Assembly: GCA_002633005.1 (NCBI GenBank)
Contig: NMRA01000208.1
Span: 232,747-292,438 of the forward strand
DNA: 59,692 bases
Direction: 5' to 3'
DNA from: Phoronis australis
Taxonomy: Eukaryota; Phoronida; Phoronidae
Positions 54,901-57,900 of this stretch are shown here, in pieces (positions within the stretch are counted from its first letter, which is position 1; every line of letters starts with the position of its first letter). Below the pieces are notes generated by a model that was given only the letters and a program-made list of their open reading frames with translations, was not told where the DNA came from and made no database searches. A program made the position numbers and the translations under genes.

Positions 54901-57900
54901 GAAACAAAACAACATTTTCCCGTACGCTAACATTCTTCTTTAGTTGGTTGTAAAATTTTCGACATTCTGGCTTTAAAAATGTTATAATACGTGTATGTAT
55001 AAAACTATGCAATCTCACTACATGTTCATGTTACTGTTTTCTTAGTCATAGTTACAGTTATACTTATGATGACTATTTGGACATCTTACAGTGAGTTCTA
55101 CAATCAGAAATGAGTGACTTCAAACAATAGATCTTACAGTCATCTCACCATGAAGAATACTGACCTTGTTTTCCTCAATCTCAGATGCCTCAGCCTTAAT
55201 AGCTGCCTGTAGTGCAGACTCAAGCCCACCATCGGCCATTAGACTACTAACAAGAAGGTCGGTCATGAACCGCTGACCAGCACTGAGTGTTGCAAGGTCA
55301 CGGCTCGCTGAAAAGAGCAACAGCGACAATGGAGACAAATTAAAAATTTCTCATGGTTTCAGGTAAGGCAGGAGAGAAATAAGGTGTTCTGGCATTTCTT
55401 TAACTGTTCACAAAAACGTCTTTGAGTAAGAATGTCTAATAAATCCACCGTTTATATTTTTTGTTTTTGATACAATTAAATGACATTGAGTGACGAATGA
55501 CATGCAAAAATGCTAATCACTTAAACAATGAAACAATGTGTTTGATAACTGTTTGCACTCTAGTCTCAGAGGCTGTTATTCTAAAGATGAGAGAATATTC
55601 TACATTTTACTAAATATCTTAAATCTGTAGGTTACACTGACCCCCAACAGGCAGCAGTGAAGACAGAGCTTGGGCCCTCTCCTCCGCAGTGGGCAGCAGA
55701 AGACTCCAACCATTCTGGAGTGCCACCTGAGCAGCACGCTGAACCGTCTCTATGACGCCGTTGTTGGTTGCCAAGGTAACCACTTGTTGTTTGAGGCTTA
55801 GTATGAGCGGACTGCTTTGACCGAGGCCAAGTTTGGCAGGATCCTCGTTGTTGTATATTGCAGAGTAAAGCTATAAAACAATGTAAGAATAAGAATTTAG
55901 TTCAAGCAAGATTTCATAAATGTGACACACATCCAGACTTTCCATAACTGATCACTCCAGGCAAAAATCAAACACCTTTGTTCCGAAAATTTAATTAATC
56001 AATATTTCAACAAAGCTTACTGTGATTTACTATTAACTTATTAGTGTAGACATGTATTCAGCAATTTATCTAGTACAACATTTCTACACAAAAGTATGAC
56101 ATACCATTAGTGAATTTATCATTATTTAACCTTTTATACTTCTGTCTAACAATGAAAAAACTAGATCCTGAAGGTGAATCATTTCATCAAGGTATTAGGT
56201 AACACAACATGATAAGGGAATTGAGACACAAAATGAAACAAAAACCAACAAATTTTCGCACGCATGGCTTAAACTGATTTGATTTGAAGCAACAAGAAAT
56301 CTATCTAAGTTTTGTGTGACATCACCTGTAGACTAAGTAGGTTCAATGTAGCTACAGCTATGCACTCTTTTTCCTGCGGAGGCGGCCATTCACTCCTGCC
56401 ATCCATATCACTGCATGTCTGACCTAAGACCTCATCCAACAGTTCAAAGGTCGTCTTGTTCAGGTCAACAACAAAGGGTATGCGTGCGCCTACAGACCAC
56501 TGACTGCTGGATGACCAGACAAAGCACTGAAAATAAAACAATCCAATACAGGTTAAATATGAGCAACTATAGTAAGTCTCATCAAACCAAATCTTTCAAC
56601 AATAACACAATCACAAAGTCAAGCTCAAATCATTTTTTCCTGCTTTTAATTTCTTGAAAACACAGAACATTTCACCAATCAAATAACAAAGATGCTTCTG
56701 TGGGACAAATAGATAAACTTTTATTAAGCAGGGCTTGGAATGACCAATGGCAAAAAACGCGGAAACTTTTACGGCCCAAATCATGCCCGATAACCAGCCT
56801 TTGAAATGTTCAATGTGAACCTTTCCGCGACAAAAAAAAATGTTACCACCATCAGTAGCATGCGTCTGCGTCCTTTTCCATCGCCCATGCACTCCCAACC
56901 CACACAAATTTGGCTGCAGAGCGGTAGTATTTGTCACCGCACTTAACAATAACACGAGCCGCCATTGAAAATCACACCACGCTTTACCCAGATGCCCCGG
57001 CAATGTTGACAATTTACGTTCCTCCGAAACATAAAGACTTCCTCTTTCCGAGGTGAACGTCGTCTGCAAAGCCGCGGTAAGAAAGGAATTTGCCGCGGAA
57101 ATTTCGTATCAAATCCGATTTTTTTACGCGGAAATATTATAAAAAAAGCGGAAAGCACATTTCAAAAAAGCGGAAATCCGCGTTTCCACGGAAAATTCCA
57201 AGCCCTGATTAAGGCAAAATTATTTCAGTTACGGAGTCTTGGAAATAACAAAGCTGTCACAGAAGTGTGAAAGTTCCTTGGGTAGAACAAAGCCTGCCAC
57301 AAAATGTTAAACTTGGAAATAACAAAGCTTGTCACAAAAATGTGAAGGTCTTGAGGAATAAGAAAAGTTTGTCACAAAAATCTGAATGTTTTACAAAGTT
57401 TAATGATTTAAGAGAATGAAAATTTTTGCAATGAAAACATTTCCATAACACAAAATACCATCAATTAACATTATTTACTAAAGGACAACTAACTAAAAAC
57501 CATGTGCATGACCAAAACACTAATGGTTGCATACATTATTGTTTTAGGATATTTTTCTCTATAATCCTGATAACTTCAATTCTTGAATGTCTGAGAATTG
57601 TCAATTCATCAACAGTTCAACGCAAGAGGTTTCAAAAATCTGCCCTCCCAACCTGTGAAGGCCCACAAGTATCAAGACTCTGCCCTCCCTACCTGTGAAG
57701 GCCCACAAGCCACGCCTATGATGTTCTTGCCTTCCAGAGTTGAGACCAGTGTGGGAACAGCATAGGCAGTCTCAGCCTTGTGAGCTTGTTCAATCTTACC
57801 CCAGATGTACACCTGTCAACACACAGTAGTGGCACAATGTACATTTTACTTGAATGTCTTCCTAAAACCACTTTGAGGTGGTAATGTGGCAAGGTCATTC

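Noticed and set aside
56611-57069. 152-codon minus-strand ORF
   Set aside because: Lies almost wholly inside the 479-bp MITE and resembles no transposase.
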